Below, in pieces: positions 40,542 through 48,266 of a DNA stretch of 64,000 nt. Position 1 is the stretch's first letter, and the number at the start of each line of letters is the position of its first letter. Under the pieces are notes generated by a model. The model made no database searches. It had not been told where the DNA came from and worked only from the letters and a program-made list of their open reading frames with translations. Both the position numbers and the translations under genes were made by a program. The DNA comes from Brooklawnia sp032229645 (GTDB lineage: Bacteria; Actinomycetota; Actinomycetes; Propionibacteriales; Propionibacteriaceae), in contig CAVRLB010000007.1 in NCBI GenBank assembly GCA_963722295.1, forward strand, positions 186,001-250,000, in the 5' to 3' direction.

Positions 40542-41799
40542 TGAGCAGCCAGCAACCCACACGCTCGCCGAGCGACACGACCGGGCCCGTCTGGTCGAGG
40601 ACGACCAGCGCGTCCGCACTCACCAGATCGCTCAGCCGCGGATGATCCGGGTTGCCGAGCGGGACGACGACCTTCTCGCCCTGCTGCTCGCGGACCGTGC
40701 CCAGCTGCAGCGAGACGACTCCCTCACGCCCCCGCATTTCGCCTCCGGCAAGGCAGTTCACCGTGGGCCTGGTGACCACCGGCGCCCCCATCAGCCTGCG
40801 GACGAGCGGCCGGACGAAGAGTTGGTAGCCGCTGTATGCGGCGACCGCCTCATTCGGCAGCATGATCAGCGGAATCTCGTCATCACCGACGATGGCGAAT
40901 CCGATGCGTCCGCCCGGCTGGCAGGCGACATCGGCCAGATCGGTCAGTCCCATCGACGAGACCACCCGGGGCAGTTGCGCCTCGGCGCCCAGCTCACCGG
41001 AGACCACCACTATGTCGGCGCGAATCAGCTGGTCGCTGATCACGTCCTGAAGCTCACGATCGGTGCCGTTGGCGTTGCTCACGCGCCAGACCTGCGCGCC
41101 GTCGGCCTTGAGCGCGGCCGCCAATAGCGGCGATTCCACATCGGCCCGGGTCCGGTCGTCCCCGGCGATGCTCAGCACCACGGCGCGCGGTCGCGGACGA
41201 GCGAGCACCCGGTCGACACCCGCCAGCGCCAGCAGAGCGCTTCGGCGGGCGTCCAGACGCTCACCCGAGCGCAGGATTGGCACGCCCGCGCGAGCCTCGG
41301 AACCGCTCCAGCGCACCTGATCGCCGGGCTTCACCGCGCGGGTCACCGACAGCGTGGTTCCGTTGAGTTCGGCGTCGTCTTCGGAGATCACGGCATCGGC
41401 ACCATCGGGCAGCGGCTGGCCGGAGCGTACCCGGATCGCCGATCCGACCTTGAAGACCTTGTCGTCGTCGCGCACCTTGAGCTTCGCGCCGCCCGCTTCG
41501 TCGATTGCTTGCAGATCGTCCACCCGGACGGCGTATCCGCTAGTGGCGACGAGATCATCCGCGGGCAGGTTGCTGTCGGCGATGATGTCCTCGCAGACCG
41601 CGGTACCCCAGGCGTCCAGCAGGTACATGCCGAAGGCGGGCAGCGGATTGATCAGCGAGAGCAGGTAGTCGCGTTGATCGGTGACGCTGCGGCGCCCCTG
41701 GGCATCGGTGCCGGGGGGATCGGGCAGCTTGGCGGTGGGCTCGGCCTCGACCGGCCCACTGGTTTCGGCGATTTCGCTGCGACGTTTGAACAAGCGCAT
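40534..41799 (-). CDS. MoeA/gephyrin-like protein of the Glp (divisome) type
   Basis: A 421-residue MoeA-fold protein with an unusual 45-residue charged N-terminal extension (MRLFKRRSEIAE). The canonical molybdenum-cofactor residues are not conserved: the SAMDGYA loop is replaced by VATSGYAV (84-91), the STGDEL motif by LSIAGDD, and SGGVSVGD by VVSGELGAEA. The fold-defining LPNEAVAAYSGYQLFVRPLV is kept. Known: in corynebacteria a gephyrin-like MoeA homologue (Glp) binds FtsZ and partners with the membrane protein GlpR encoded beside it. Loss of catalytic motifs and the adjacent GlpR-like gene support a divisome role over cofactor synthesis. It is the first gene of a three-gene leftward unit. 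Confidence 0.75.
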   Translation of the reverse strand: MRLFKRRSEIAETSGPVEAEPTAKLPDPPGTDAQGRRSVTDQRDYLLSLINPLPAFGMYLLDAWGTAVCEDIIADSNLPADDLVATSGYAVRVDDLQAIDEAGGAKLKVRDDDKVFKVGSAIRVRSGQPLPDGADAVISEDDAELNGTTLSVTRAVKPGDQVRWSGSEARAGVPILRSGERLDARRSALLALAGVDRVLARPRPRAVVLSIAGDDRTRADVESPLLAAALKADGAQVWRVSNANGTDRELQDVISDQLIRADIVVVSGELGAEAQLPRVVSSMGLTDLADVACQPGGRIGFAIVGDDEIPLIMLPNEAVAAYSGYQLFVRPLVRRLMGAPVVTRPTVNCLAGGEMRGREGVVSLQLGTVREQQGEKVVVPLGNPDHPRLSDLVSADALVVLDQTGPVVSLGERVGCWLLND

Positions 41800-41816
41800 G
41801 GCCCTACGATAGGTGA

Positions 41817-42470
41817 ATGCTCCCCCGATCGGATCAGGCCGGCTCCCTTCGCGACCAGATCCGAGCCGAGATCCGGCGCTCGCGGGCAGCTCGGCCTATC
41901 GAACGGCAGCGGGCGGACGATCGCCTGCGCGACGCCAGGGTCATCTCGTTGGTCTCGCAGTTGCTGGACGATCCGGGGCCCGCGGGGGTGGTGGCCTGCT
42001 ATCTCTCGCGACCCGGCGAGCCCGGGACACTCGACCTGGTTGCTGCGCTCGCCGATGACTATCGGGTGCTGGCACCCAAACTCGGCCGCCGTGACGACGG
42101 GTGCCCTCGGCAACCTCCTCGCGAACCGGAATGGGCCTGGTTCTGCGGGATGAATGAGCTTGTCGATGGCGTATTCGGGATTCCAGACCCGGCCGGCCCC
42201 GGCTTGGGCTCCGAAGCCTTGGAGCAGGCTGACGTGGTGATCGCGGCCGCATTGTGCGCGGGTGCCGACGGAAGCCGGATGGGTACCGGGGGCGGCTGGT
42301 TCGACCGGGCGCTGCCGCACCGGCGGGCGGTGGTACCGGTCATCGTGCTGCTGAACGACGACGAGATCCGTACCGTGCCGACCGAACCGCACGACCAGCC
42401 CGTCGACTGGCTGGTGACGCCCACTCGCACCATTCGGACTGCGATCGCGGCCGGTCGAAGTCTGTATTGA
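41817..42470 (+). CDS. 5-formyltetrahydrofolate cyclo-ligase
   Basis: A 217-residue enzyme that would convert 5-formyl-THF plus ATP to 5,10-methenyl-THF. RDQIRAEIRRSRAARPIERQ is the N-terminal basic helix. The C-terminal GADGSRMGTGGGWFDRALPH contains the glycine-rich ATP/phosphate loop (the usual R-(L/I)G-x-G-x-G-[FY]-Y-D-R). The strand VIVLLNDDEIRTVPTEPHDQ, DWLVTPTR follows. It is divergent from the moeA-like gene by 17 bases, so the promoters overlap. In homologous clusters galU often lies nearby; here it is missing. Confidence 0.85.
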   Translation: MLPRSDQAGSLRDQIRAEIRRSRAARPIERQRADDRLRDARVISLVSQLLDDPGPAGVVACYLSRPGEPGTLDLVAALADDYRVLAPKLGRRDDGCPRQPPREPEWAWFCGMNELVDGVFGIPDPAGPGLGSEALEQADVVIAAALCAGADGSRMGTGGGWFDRALPHRRAVVPVIVLLNDDEIRTVPTEPHDQPVDWLVTPTRTIRTAIAAGRSLY

Positions 42471-42645
42471 TGCCTGCCGTCGGACATCTGGTTGGTCACC
42501 GGGCCCGCGGCAACCCACAGCAACCAGCCAACGAACCGGAATGGCCATCCGCCGAAGAGGCGTTATCATTGGCAATCGGAGATGGCGAGTGCTAGCACGA
42601 TCGAGCATCCCATCGCCACCGGGACGATATCGAAAGCTGATCAGG

Positions 42646-42966
42646 ATGCCTACTTACCAGTACCGCTGCCAGGGCTGTCACAACGATCTCGAGGCCTTTC
42701 AGAAGTTCACTGATGACGCCCTGACGATCTGCCCGGACTGCGGCGGGTCACTGCGCAAGGTTTTCAATGCCGTCGGCATTGTCTTCAAGGGCTCCGGCTT
42801 CTATGCGACCGACTCCCGCAAGACCTCCAGCGTTGCTTCGCCGGCTTCGAGCAGCACCGCTGCCAGCGCCGACGCTTCCTCGGATTCGTCGTCGTCGGCA
42901 TCGAGCAGCTCCAGCACGTCGAGCAACTCCAGCACGTCGAGCGACAAGGCTTCCGCAGCGGCCTGA
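42646..42966 (+). CDS. FmdB-family zinc-ribbon protein
   Basis: A 106-residue protein with an N-terminal FmdB zinc ribbon: MPTYQYRCQGCHNDLEAFQK and CPDCGGSLRKVFNAVGIVFK give two CxxC pairs. The tail is low-complexity, Ser/Ala-rich. FmdB proteins are putative regulators with unclear function. ATG 42646 is chosen because the ribbon starts directly there; the upstream frame from 42541 is not conserved. A 10-bp palindrome (GTGCTAGCAC, about 42588-42597) lies in the leader. Confidence 0.85.
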   Translation: MPTYQYRCQGCHNDLEAFQKFTDDALTICPDCGGSLRKVFNAVGIVFKGSGFYATDSRKTSSVASPASSSTAASADASSDSSSSASSSSSTSSNSSTSSDKASAAA

Positions 42967-43099
42967 TTGCGTCCGGGCGTCCGGACAGAAACGCCTGAAA
43001 CTCAGATTGGGCAGATGGCTCGCCCACAAGACTCAACTTCGCGAGATTATCCACAGCGGGCAGGAAATTTGACCGATTTCCCGCCCATTTAACGATCCT

Positions 43100-43720
43100 A
43101 TGGGCATGAATCCCACAGAACTGCTGACTCGCCTGGGCCGGTTCATCAGATGGCACCGTCGCGGATTGGGCGCGATCGCGGCCATGATCTGCCTGTTCGC
43201 AACCCTCTCGGCGTTGGCGCCCGCACAGCCTGAGTCCGCGCCGGTGCTCGTCGCCACCAAGGCATTGCCTGCCGGAAGCACCTTGGCTGCCGCAGACGTA
43301 CAGCTGATCCAGATGCCACTCGGCCTGCTGCCCGATCAGGCGCTCGCCGATCCACAAGCGGCGATTGGACGGGTACTGACCGGCGCGCTCACTCAGGGCA
43401 GCGTGCTGACCAGCGCAAACATGCTCAGCGGACGAGATGCGACGTCCGCCGATGAACGGCTGGTTCCCTTCCGAGTGCCGGACGCGGCGACCGTCGCCCT
43501 GCTTCAGGTCGGTGACCGGATCACTGTTGTTGGCTCCACGATGGACGGCGGCGCAGTCGACCTGGCAACCAACGTGCAGATAGCGGCGCTGCCTACACCC
43601 GGGAGCACCGGCATGGGCTCCGAGTCCGGCGCGCTGGTCGTCGTCTCCGCCGATGCAGAGACTGCCGCCCGGCTGGCGGCCGCGTCCAGTCAGATGCGGA
43701 TGGCCATCGTGATGCAATGA
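43100..43720 (+). CDS. SAF-domain (CpaB/RcpC-like) secreted protein
   Basis: A 206-residue protein. A basic head plus one transmembrane helix (LGAIAAMICLFATLSALAPA) anchors an extracellular SAF domain (VLVATKALPAGSTLAAADVQ, LIQMPLGLLPD), followed by a C-terminal part (FRVPDAATVALLQVGDRITV) as in pilus-assembly RcpC/CpaB proteins. No tad/pilus genes are nearby, so its partner is unknown. The start is ATG 43100 or 43106. It lies just upstream of mscL. Confidence 0.75.
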   Translation: MGMNPTELLTRLGRFIRWHRRGLGAIAAMICLFATLSALAPAQPESAPVLVATKALPAGSTLAAADVQLIQMPLGLLPDQALADPQAAIGRVLTGALTQGSVLTSANMLSGRDATSADERLVPFRVPDAATVALLQVGDRITVVGSTMDGGAVDLATNVQIAALPTPGSTGMGSESGALVVVSADAETAARLAAASSQMRMAIVMQ

Positions 43721-43854
43721 TGGCCTACTTCGCCAATGGCGAACGCAGGCCGGGACGACCCGTCTCCCGCGTCTTTGAGCCCTATAGTCGGCGTCGATCG
43801 AAAAACAACCGATGCCGTCTTCAGACGGTGTTGACCCCACATCAAGAGGTAATC

Positions 43855-44214
43855 ATGCAGGGTTTCAAAGATTTCATTTTGCGCGGCAACCTCATCGAGC
43901 TGGCTGTTGCATTCATCATGGGCGCGGCGTTCAGCAGCGTCGTCGAGGCATTCACCAACATCGTGCTGAGTCTGATTTCGAAGGTTCTCGGCGGCCCGCC
44001 GAACTTCGATGACTGGTTGCCCGGCGGCGTGCCGGTGGGCCCGTTCTTGACGCAGGCCATCGGCTTCGTCCTGGTCGCCGCCGTGGTCTATTTCGCGCTG
44101 GTGCTGCCGGTCAATAGGTTCCGCGAGCTTCACGAGCCCGAGGAGGAGGCCGCAGCGGCCACCGAGGCCGAGTTGCTCACCGAGATCCGCGATCTGCTCG
44201 CCAAGCAGGCGTGA
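43855..44214 (+). CDS. mscL: Large-conductance mechanosensitive channel MscL
   Basis: A 119-residue MscL. The amphipathic N-terminal helix and TM1 read FKDFILRGNLIELAVAFIMG, AAFSSVVEAF. A periplasmic loop with GGPPNFDDWLP follows, then TM2 (FLTQAIGFVLVAAVVYFALV) and the charged cytoplasmic helix (EAELLTEIRDLLA). It forms a homopentameric emergency valve during hypo-osmotic shock. The start is at MQGFKDF (43855), the conserved N-terminus, with GAGGTAA upstream. A GC-rich hairpin 18 bases after the stop ends transcription. Confidence 0.95.
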   Translation: MQGFKDFILRGNLIELAVAFIMGAAFSSVVEAFTNIVLSLISKVLGGPPNFDDWLPGGVPVGPFLTQAIGFVLVAAVVYFALVLPVNRFRELHEPEEEAAAATEAELLTEIRDLLAKQA

Positions 44215-44231
44215 TCTGACTCAATCGATTC

Positions 44232-44261
44232 GGGGGGTGCGTCCTGTGGGACGTGCCCCCG
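44232..44261. terminator. Bidirectional terminator between mscL and lipoprotein gene
   Basis: GGGGGTGCGTCC and GGACGTGCCCCC pair (two G-U wobbles) around a TGTG loop, followed by GTTTCGTG on the plus strand. It lies between two convergent genes. Confidence 0.7.
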
Positions 44262-44282
44262 TTTCGTGTGCGGATCCTGTTC

Positions 44283-45203
44283 TCAGATGTCGACCTCGTG
44301 ATATCCGCCGTCGGTCGTGACGAGGACGAGGAGCGGACCCGTATAGAACTCGTAGACGCCGTAGAAGGCGACGGTCTGCGGGTCGAACCCGCTCTGGGAC
44401 AGTGCCTTGCCGATCGCGTCGTGGATCCGGCCGGCATCGAGTGTGGCGGGGTCGAACGGCTGCTGGGTGTTGAAGCCGACCTTCTGTTGTCCGAAGCCGT
44501 CGCAGCTGAACTCCCGCAACGGTTCCGACGGGCTGGTCCCCTGGCCGGCACGCAGATAGCTGACCGTGCAGATCGTGCCGTCGGTGAGCGTCCAGGTTCC
44601 GCCTTCGGCGCGGGCGCTGTCGCCGCGCGAGGATGCGGGCCCGGGCAGGCTGATTTGGAAGGCGCGCCGGTTGGGCAGCATCGCCGATGCCTCATTGAGT
44701 ATCTGGTCGATGCCCTCAACGCTGGTCAGGTCGATCTGCGCCGCCACCGGCTCGCGGCCGTCGACCGAGGTCGCGGTGATCTGCCCGCCGCAGACCGAGT
44801 CGGCAACCACCGCGCCGCTAGCGGCGATGACAACATTGAGCTCGGGGTCGTGGTCGCACGAAGCTGCCAGGGCGCCGAGTTGGGCGTTCAGCGCATCGAA
44901 GTCGACTGCGTCCGGACGACTGGCGCCGGTCACCGATGGCTGCGCAACCGGATCGCCCGCCCCCTGTTCCGTCCGCCAGACCTCGGCTCCGTCTGCCCGC
45001 ACTGCAACGCGGGTGTCGTCAGGATCGGGGCTTAGTACGAGGCGGGTGAATACCGGCTGGCCCGAATCCTTAAGGATCGAGTTGACGCTGCTCGCAGTTG
45101 AATCCCCGACCGTCCCCAGCGCCGTGCAACCGCACAGCAAGGCCACTGCGCCGGCCACTCCGAGCCACCTCACAGGAGAGCGCCACACCTTGTCATCCCA
45201 CAT
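44283..45203 (-). CDS. Lipoprotein of unknown function
   Basis: A 306-residue predicted lipoprotein. The signal helix (WLGVAGAVALLCGC) ends at a lipobox-like LLCGC, giving a lipidated Cys at about residue 27. The exported domain carries several Cys residues (SVCGGQ, TICTVSY, FSCDGFG) that may form disulfides. A conserved-looking C-terminal YEFYTGPLLVLVTTDGGYHE is present. No known domain is recognised. It follows, with an 11-base overlap, a gene for a small hydrophilic protein, so the two form an operon. Confidence 0.7.
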   Translation of the reverse strand: MWDDKVWRSPVRWLGVAGAVALLCGCTALGTVGDSTASSVNSILKDSGQPVFTRLVLSPDPDDTRVAVRADGAEVWRTEQGAGDPVAQPSVTGASRPDAVDFDALNAQLGALAASCDHDPELNVVIAASGAVVADSVCGGQITATSVDGREPVAAQIDLTSVEGIDQILNEASAMLPNRRAFQISLPGPASSRGDSARAEGGTWTLTDGTICTVSYLRAGQGTSPSEPLREFSCDGFGQQKVGFNTQQPFDPATLDAGRIHDAIGKALSQSGFDPQTVAFYGVYEFYTGPLLVLVTTDGGYHEVDI

Positions 45204-45570
45204 TTCCGTGATGCGGCGGGCGCTCAGTCAGCAATGCACGATCACGGGGGCTCAGCGGTACCGAGCTGTCTCGCAGCCGCACTTCGGCACCGACACCAAG
45301 CTGCTCTGCGACGGCCCGGCTGGCTGTCAGCAGTTGAGCGGCCCCGACGCTGCCGCGCAGCGGCGCGGGCACCGGCAACGGCCACGGTCGTCCGGCCTGG
45401 CTACTGGCCTCCCGCACGGCGGCGATTCGTTCGCTGCTCCAGCCGGCAGCCACCAGAGCCTCTGCGATCTGAGGAGGCCGAGTCGCGTCCGAGCCTGGCG
45501 AAGTGGACGGTAACGCGTCCTCGCCGGTCAGCGAGCGCGCCACCAGGCCGGCCAATTCTGCTTCGGTCAT
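45193..45570 (-). CDS. Small soluble protein of unknown function
   Basis: A 125-residue hydrophilic protein (MTEAELAGLVARSLTGEDAL ... VGAAQLLTASRAVAEQLGVG). It has no signal peptide and no recognised domain; a proline-rich segment (PWPLPVPAPL) divides two helical parts. It overlaps the lipoprotein gene downstream. It faces the small frame and adenine deaminase gene to its right across a 3-base gap between start codons (45570 and 45574), so these divergent units share one promoter region. Confidence 0.55.
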   Translation of the reverse strand: MTEAELAGLVARSLTGEDALPSTSPGSDATRPPQIAEALVAAGWSSERIAAVREASSQAGRPWPLPVPAPLRGSVGAAQLLTASRAVAEQLGVGAEVRLRDSSVPLSPRDRALLTERPPHHGNVG

Positions 45571-45573
45571 GGC

Positions 45574-45747
45574 ATGAAACCTACCTGCAACCCTGGTCTT
45601 TCGCTCGGCCAGGCAGTCACCGCGAGCGTCATCGGCCAGCTGCGCTTCTTGTCGATCACCTCGATCCCGGACTGGGCGATGACCGATCTGGGTCTGGTCG
45701 ATTGCATCAAGTTCGAGGTCATCGACCCGGTGCTCGCGACCAGGTAG
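45574..45747 (+). CDS. Small protein upstream of adenine deaminase
   Basis: A 57-codon frame (MKPTCNPGLSLGQAVTASVI ... AMTDLGLVDCIKFEVIDPVL) ends 12 bases before the adenine deaminase start. Codon usage is like the neighbouring genes and both hydrophobic and charged residues are distributed as in real proteins. I do not recognise a family. It may be a small protein coupled to the deaminase or a leader peptide. No obvious ribosome site precedes the ATG, which keeps confidence moderate. Confidence 0.45.
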   Translation: MKPTCNPGLSLGQAVTASVIGQLRFLSITSIPDWAMTDLGLVDCIKFEVIDPVLATR

Positions 45748-45759
45748 AAGGATTGCATC

Positions 45760-46770
45760 ATGGAGATTTCACCATTCGTCCTCGGACTGCCGAAGGTCGA
45801 ACTGCACCTGCACATCGAGGGCACCCTCGAACCGGAACTGAAGTTCGAGCTGGCCAAGCGCAACGGCATCAAGCTGCCCTTCGATACTCCGGAGCAGGTC
45901 CGGGCGTCCTACGGCTTCGATGACCTTCCCTCATTCTTGGACGCCTACTACGACGGCATGAACGTGCTGCTGACGTCCGACGACTTCTACGACCTCGCGA
46001 TGGCCTACTTCCGCAAGGTCGCGCCGCAGAACCTGCGCTACGTCGAGATCTTCTTCGATCCGCAGGCGCACACCTCGCGCGGAGTCTCACTCGACACCGT
46101 GATCACCGGGCTACGTCGCGCACAGGTGGAGGCCGAGCAGCAATTCGGCATCAGCTCCGCACTGATCATGTGCTTCCTGCGCGATTTCCAGGCCGAATAC
46201 GCGATGGCCACGCTGCTGGAGTCGCTGCCCTACAAGCCGTGGATTCTCGGCGTTGGGCTCGATTCGGACGAGAACGGCAACCCGCCGTCGAAGTTCGCGG
46301 CCGTCTTCGCTCGCGCGAGGGCCGAGGGCTACCTGCTGACGATGCACTGCGATGTCGACATCCCGGGCTCGATCGACAATATCGCCTCGGTGATCACCGA
46401 GATCGGCGTTGCCCGCATCGACCACGGCACCAACATCGTGGAGAATCCCGGGCTGGTGAAGGTGATCGCCGAACGCGGCATCGGGTTGACGTCCTGCCCG
46501 ATCTCGAACACCTGGGTCTCGGACGGTTCGAAGGTCGAACTGGTCAAGCAGCTGGTCGAGCAAGGCGTCAAGGTCACCCTGAACTCGGACGATCCGGCCT
46601 ACTTCGGCGGCTACATCGCCGAGAACTTTCAGCGGGTGGCCGACGAGGGCAAGGTCTCGGACCAGTTCTTGGCCCAGCTTGCCCTAAATGCCGTTGATAT
46701 CTCGTGGGCGCCGGCGGTGCTGAAGGCGCAGTTGCGCGGCGAGATCGACGAGTACGTGGCGAAGGCCTGA
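45760..46770 (+). CDS. Adenine/adenosine deaminase
   Basis: A 336-residue metallo-deaminase of the ADA family. The first metal site is KVELHLHIEGTLEPE. The second is MHCDVDIPGSIDN, with the following RIDHGTNIVENPGLVKVIAE. The catalytic Asp pair is in VKVTLNSDDPAYFGGYIAEN, and GLTSCPISNTWVSD is the purine-binding strand. The RIDHG form and the short length are typical of the adenine deaminase (Aah1-like) subgroup, so adenine to hypoxanthine is the likelier reaction; adenosine cannot be excluded. The NCS2 purine permease at 50.9 kb may supply substrate. Confidence 0.85.
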   Translation: MEISPFVLGLPKVELHLHIEGTLEPELKFELAKRNGIKLPFDTPEQVRASYGFDDLPSFLDAYYDGMNVLLTSDDFYDLAMAYFRKVAPQNLRYVEIFFDPQAHTSRGVSLDTVITGLRRAQVEAEQQFGISSALIMCFLRDFQAEYAMATLLESLPYKPWILGVGLDSDENGNPPSKFAAVFARARAEGYLLTMHCDVDIPGSIDNIASVITEIGVARIDHGTNIVENPGLVKVIAERGIGLTSCPISNTWVSDGSKVELVKQLVEQGVKVTLNSDDPAYFGGYIAENFQRVADEGKVSDQFLAQLALNAVDISWAPAVLKAQLRGEIDEYVAKA

Positions 46771-46812
46771 TCGCTGCTCTGCGCCTCCAGCCCGAGCATC
46801 TCACGCGCCTGC

Positions 46813-46859
46813 ACAAAGGAGGAGCGCGTACCCAGGACGGGTATGCGCTCCTCCTTTGT
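46813..46859. terminator. Strong terminator-like hairpin after adenine deaminase
   Basis: Arms of 21 bases (46813-46833 and 46839-46859) pair almost perfectly, starting ACAAAGGAGGAGCGC and ending GCGCTCCTCCTTTGT, with a 5-base loop (AGGAC). It lies between the deaminase and the convergent tRNA-Arg gene. Confidence 0.85.
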
Positions 46860-46897
46860 ACGTGACCGCCCGAAGAAGCGGACGATGCTTTCATGAG

Positions 46898-46970
46898 CGG
46901 CCCCAGCAGGAATCGAACCTGCGACACATGGTTTAGGAAACCACTGCTCTATCCCCTGAGCTATGAGGCC
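46898..46970 (-). tRNA. tRNA-Arg (anticodon CCT)
   Basis: A 73-nt minus-strand tRNA. The acceptor GGCCTCA pairs with TGGGGCC, the D-arm is GCTC/GAGC, the anticodon stem-loop GTGGT-TTCCTAA-ACCAT gives CCT (reads AGG), and the T-arm is GCAGG-TTCGATT-CCTGC. CCA is not encoded. The gene is intact; no integrase is beside it. Confidence 0.95.
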
Positions 46971-47172
46971 ATCAACAGACCCAGCTAAGCGTAGACCCAG
47001 ACACCGGGCGGGCCAACCCGGCGTCCAAGGTCCCGCCCAGGACAGATCGGACGCGAACCAGCGCCCAACAGCAATCACGGACGCATCGGCGACCGCAGAT
47101 ACCACGCGACTACGCGTGTTGGGGCCAGTCAGGACGAACGCCTCCTGATTTTGGCAACTTTGTTGATGGCGC

Positions 47173-47200
47173 TTGCATTCAGACCCGGATGGGTTATTGT
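47173..47200 (+). promoter_or_regulatory. Promoter of hairpin RNA
   Basis: TTGCAT (47173-47178) and TATTGT (47195-47200) are separated by 16 bases and fit -35/-10 boxes of a housekeeping sigma factor. Transcription would start near 47207, at the first base of the hairpin described next. Confidence 0.55.
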
Positions 47201-47206
47201 TGTTCA

Positions 47207-47290
47207 CGAAAGCGGTTGCCGCCGATGATTTGTCTCCTGGGGGTGGGTAGACGGCTTCGGCCTCTCGTGCGGCAGCCGCTTTCTTCATGT
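47207..47290 (+). ncRNA. Candidate small RNA (long closing stem)
   Basis: GAAAGCGGTTGCCGC (47208-47222) pairs with GCGGCAGCCGCTTTC (47269-47283) over 15 bp with one G-U pair. Between them lie a GTCT/AGAC pairing around a GGGGGTGGG loop and a GGC-TTCG-GCC tetraloop hairpin. The sequence after the stem is T-rich (TTTCTTC). A promoter is positioned exactly at the 5' end of the stem. No coding frame fits. The shape suggests a stable 75-80-nt RNA; I cannot match it to a named family. Confidence 0.5.
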
Positions 47291-47314
47291 CCTCAATCCC
47301 CCACTCGACAGGCC

Positions 47315-47470
47315 TCAGCGGCTACTGAGAAGCCCGAGCCCCGAGCCCGCAGTAGCGGCTACTGAGAAGCCCGAGCCCCTCAGCGGCTACCGAAAAGCGC
47401 GAGTTCCGCAGTAGCGGCTACCAAAAACAGCAGCGGCCACCGAACATTCGGTAGCCGCTGTTACTTTCGA
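47315..47470. repeat. Degenerate tandem repeat (AGCGGCTAC family)
   Basis: Five diverged copies of a unit starting AGCGGCTACTGAGAAGCCCG begin at about 47317, 47353, 47382, 47413 and 47432. The last copy folds back on itself (AGCGGCCACCGAA ... TTCGGTAGCCGCT, 47432-47458). Reverse complements of the core (CGGTAGCCGCTG) recur in the array at 57.8 kb. The stretch 47291-47506 has no gene. Confidence 0.65.
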
Positions 47471-47506
47471 CAGCTTCTACGCGGGAGGGCGAACAACCCG
47501 GGACAC

Positions 47507-47550
47507 GAAGAAGCGCCGCGGCGGACCATCGTCCACTGCGGCGCTTCTTC
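47507..47550. terminator. Terminator of the dtxR-type gene
   Basis: GAAGAAGCGCCGC and GCGGCGCTTCTTC pair at the ends of a 44-base hairpin whose inner part (GGAC/GTCC) also pairs. It begins 12 bases after the stop of the DtxR gene on the minus strand. Confidence 0.8.
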
Positions 47551-47562
47551 AGCCCACAACGA

Positions 47563-48255
47563 TCAGGTCGTCGCAGCGGCCCTGTCGGCCACCCAGAGCC
47601 CGCCCGCAACCGATTTATCGACGCGTACCCGCCCTTCGGGGCCTCGTATCTCCACAGCAGAATGGACCTCGACCGCCGATATCGTGACCTCGGGCACCAC
47701 ACCGACGTCCCTGAGCCCCGTCAGCGCCATCTCGTCCGCTTGTACGAACTCGCTCAACCGCACCAACAAGAAGCTGTGTACCTCGTCCGTCACGACATCG
47801 GCCAACGAGACCACGCCTTCGCGGAAGATCTCCGGATGCAATTCACCGTGCAGAGAGGGAATCGGACAACCATAGGGCGACAGCTCCGGCGAATTCAGCA
47901 GTTCGGTCAGCCGCTCCTCGATCGCATCGCCGATGACGTGCTCGAGCTTGCAGGCCTCCTCGTGGACGATCGAGTAGTCGAGCCCGATGATGTCCGACAG
48001 CATCCGCTCGGCCAGCCGGTGCTTACGCATCACCTTGCGGGCGCGCTCCCAGCCCACCTCGCTGAGTTCGATGCGACGATTGTCCTGCACCGTCAGCAGT
48101 CCGTCGCGCTCCAGCCGCGCCACGGTCTGGCTCACGGTCGGTCCTGACTGATGGAGCCGCTCGACGATCCTCGCGCGCAACGGCTCGATGCCCTCCTCGT
48201 GGAGTTCGAGGATGGTACGCAGATACATCTCCGGGGTATCGATCAGATCGTTCAT
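47563..48255 (-). CDS. DtxR/IdeR-type metal-dependent regulator
   Basis: A 230-residue DtxR-family regulator. The winged helix is DTPEMYLRTILELHEEGIEP ... HQSGPTVSQTVARLERDGLL. The dimerisation/metal domain is VMRKHRLAERMLSDIIGLDY, VHEEACKLEHVIGDAIEERL with the metal-ligand His/Glu set and the CPIPS motif (YGCPIPSLHG) holding a Cys ligand. A C-terminal SH3-like domain completes the long form. It senses Fe(II) or Mn(II) and represses uptake genes. Two dyads upstream suggest autoregulation and control of the divergent gene. Confidence 0.9.
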   Translation of the reverse strand: MNDLIDTPEMYLRTILELHEEGIEPLRARIVERLHQSGPTVSQTVARLERDGLLTVQDNRRIELSEVGWERARKVMRKHRLAERMLSDIIGLDYSIVHEEACKLEHVIGDAIEERLTELLNSPELSPYGCPIPSLHGELHPEIFREGVVSLADVVTDEVHSFLLVRLSEFVQADEMALTGLRDVGVVPEVTISAVEVHSAVEIRGPEGRVRVDKSVAGGLWVADRAAATT

Positions 48256-48266
48256 GAGCCCTCCTG

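Noticed and set aside
42588..42597. CIRCE-like element before fmdB (GAGTGCTAGCAC)
   Set aside because: The two half-sites are fused without the 9-base spacer needed by HrcA; it is just a short palindrome.
45571..45759. Purine riboswitch upstream of adenine deaminase
   Set aside because: No purine-riboswitch three-way-junction pattern is visible, and the stretch reads as a clean coding frame.
46629..47288. Minus-strand protein covering the tRNA-Arg gene
   Set aside because: The frame runs through the tRNA and the antisense of the deaminase and shows no conserved composition.
47315..47470. CRISPR-like spacing of repeats
   Set aside because: Repeats are diverged and irregularly spaced, and the between-repeat parts are also similar to each other.
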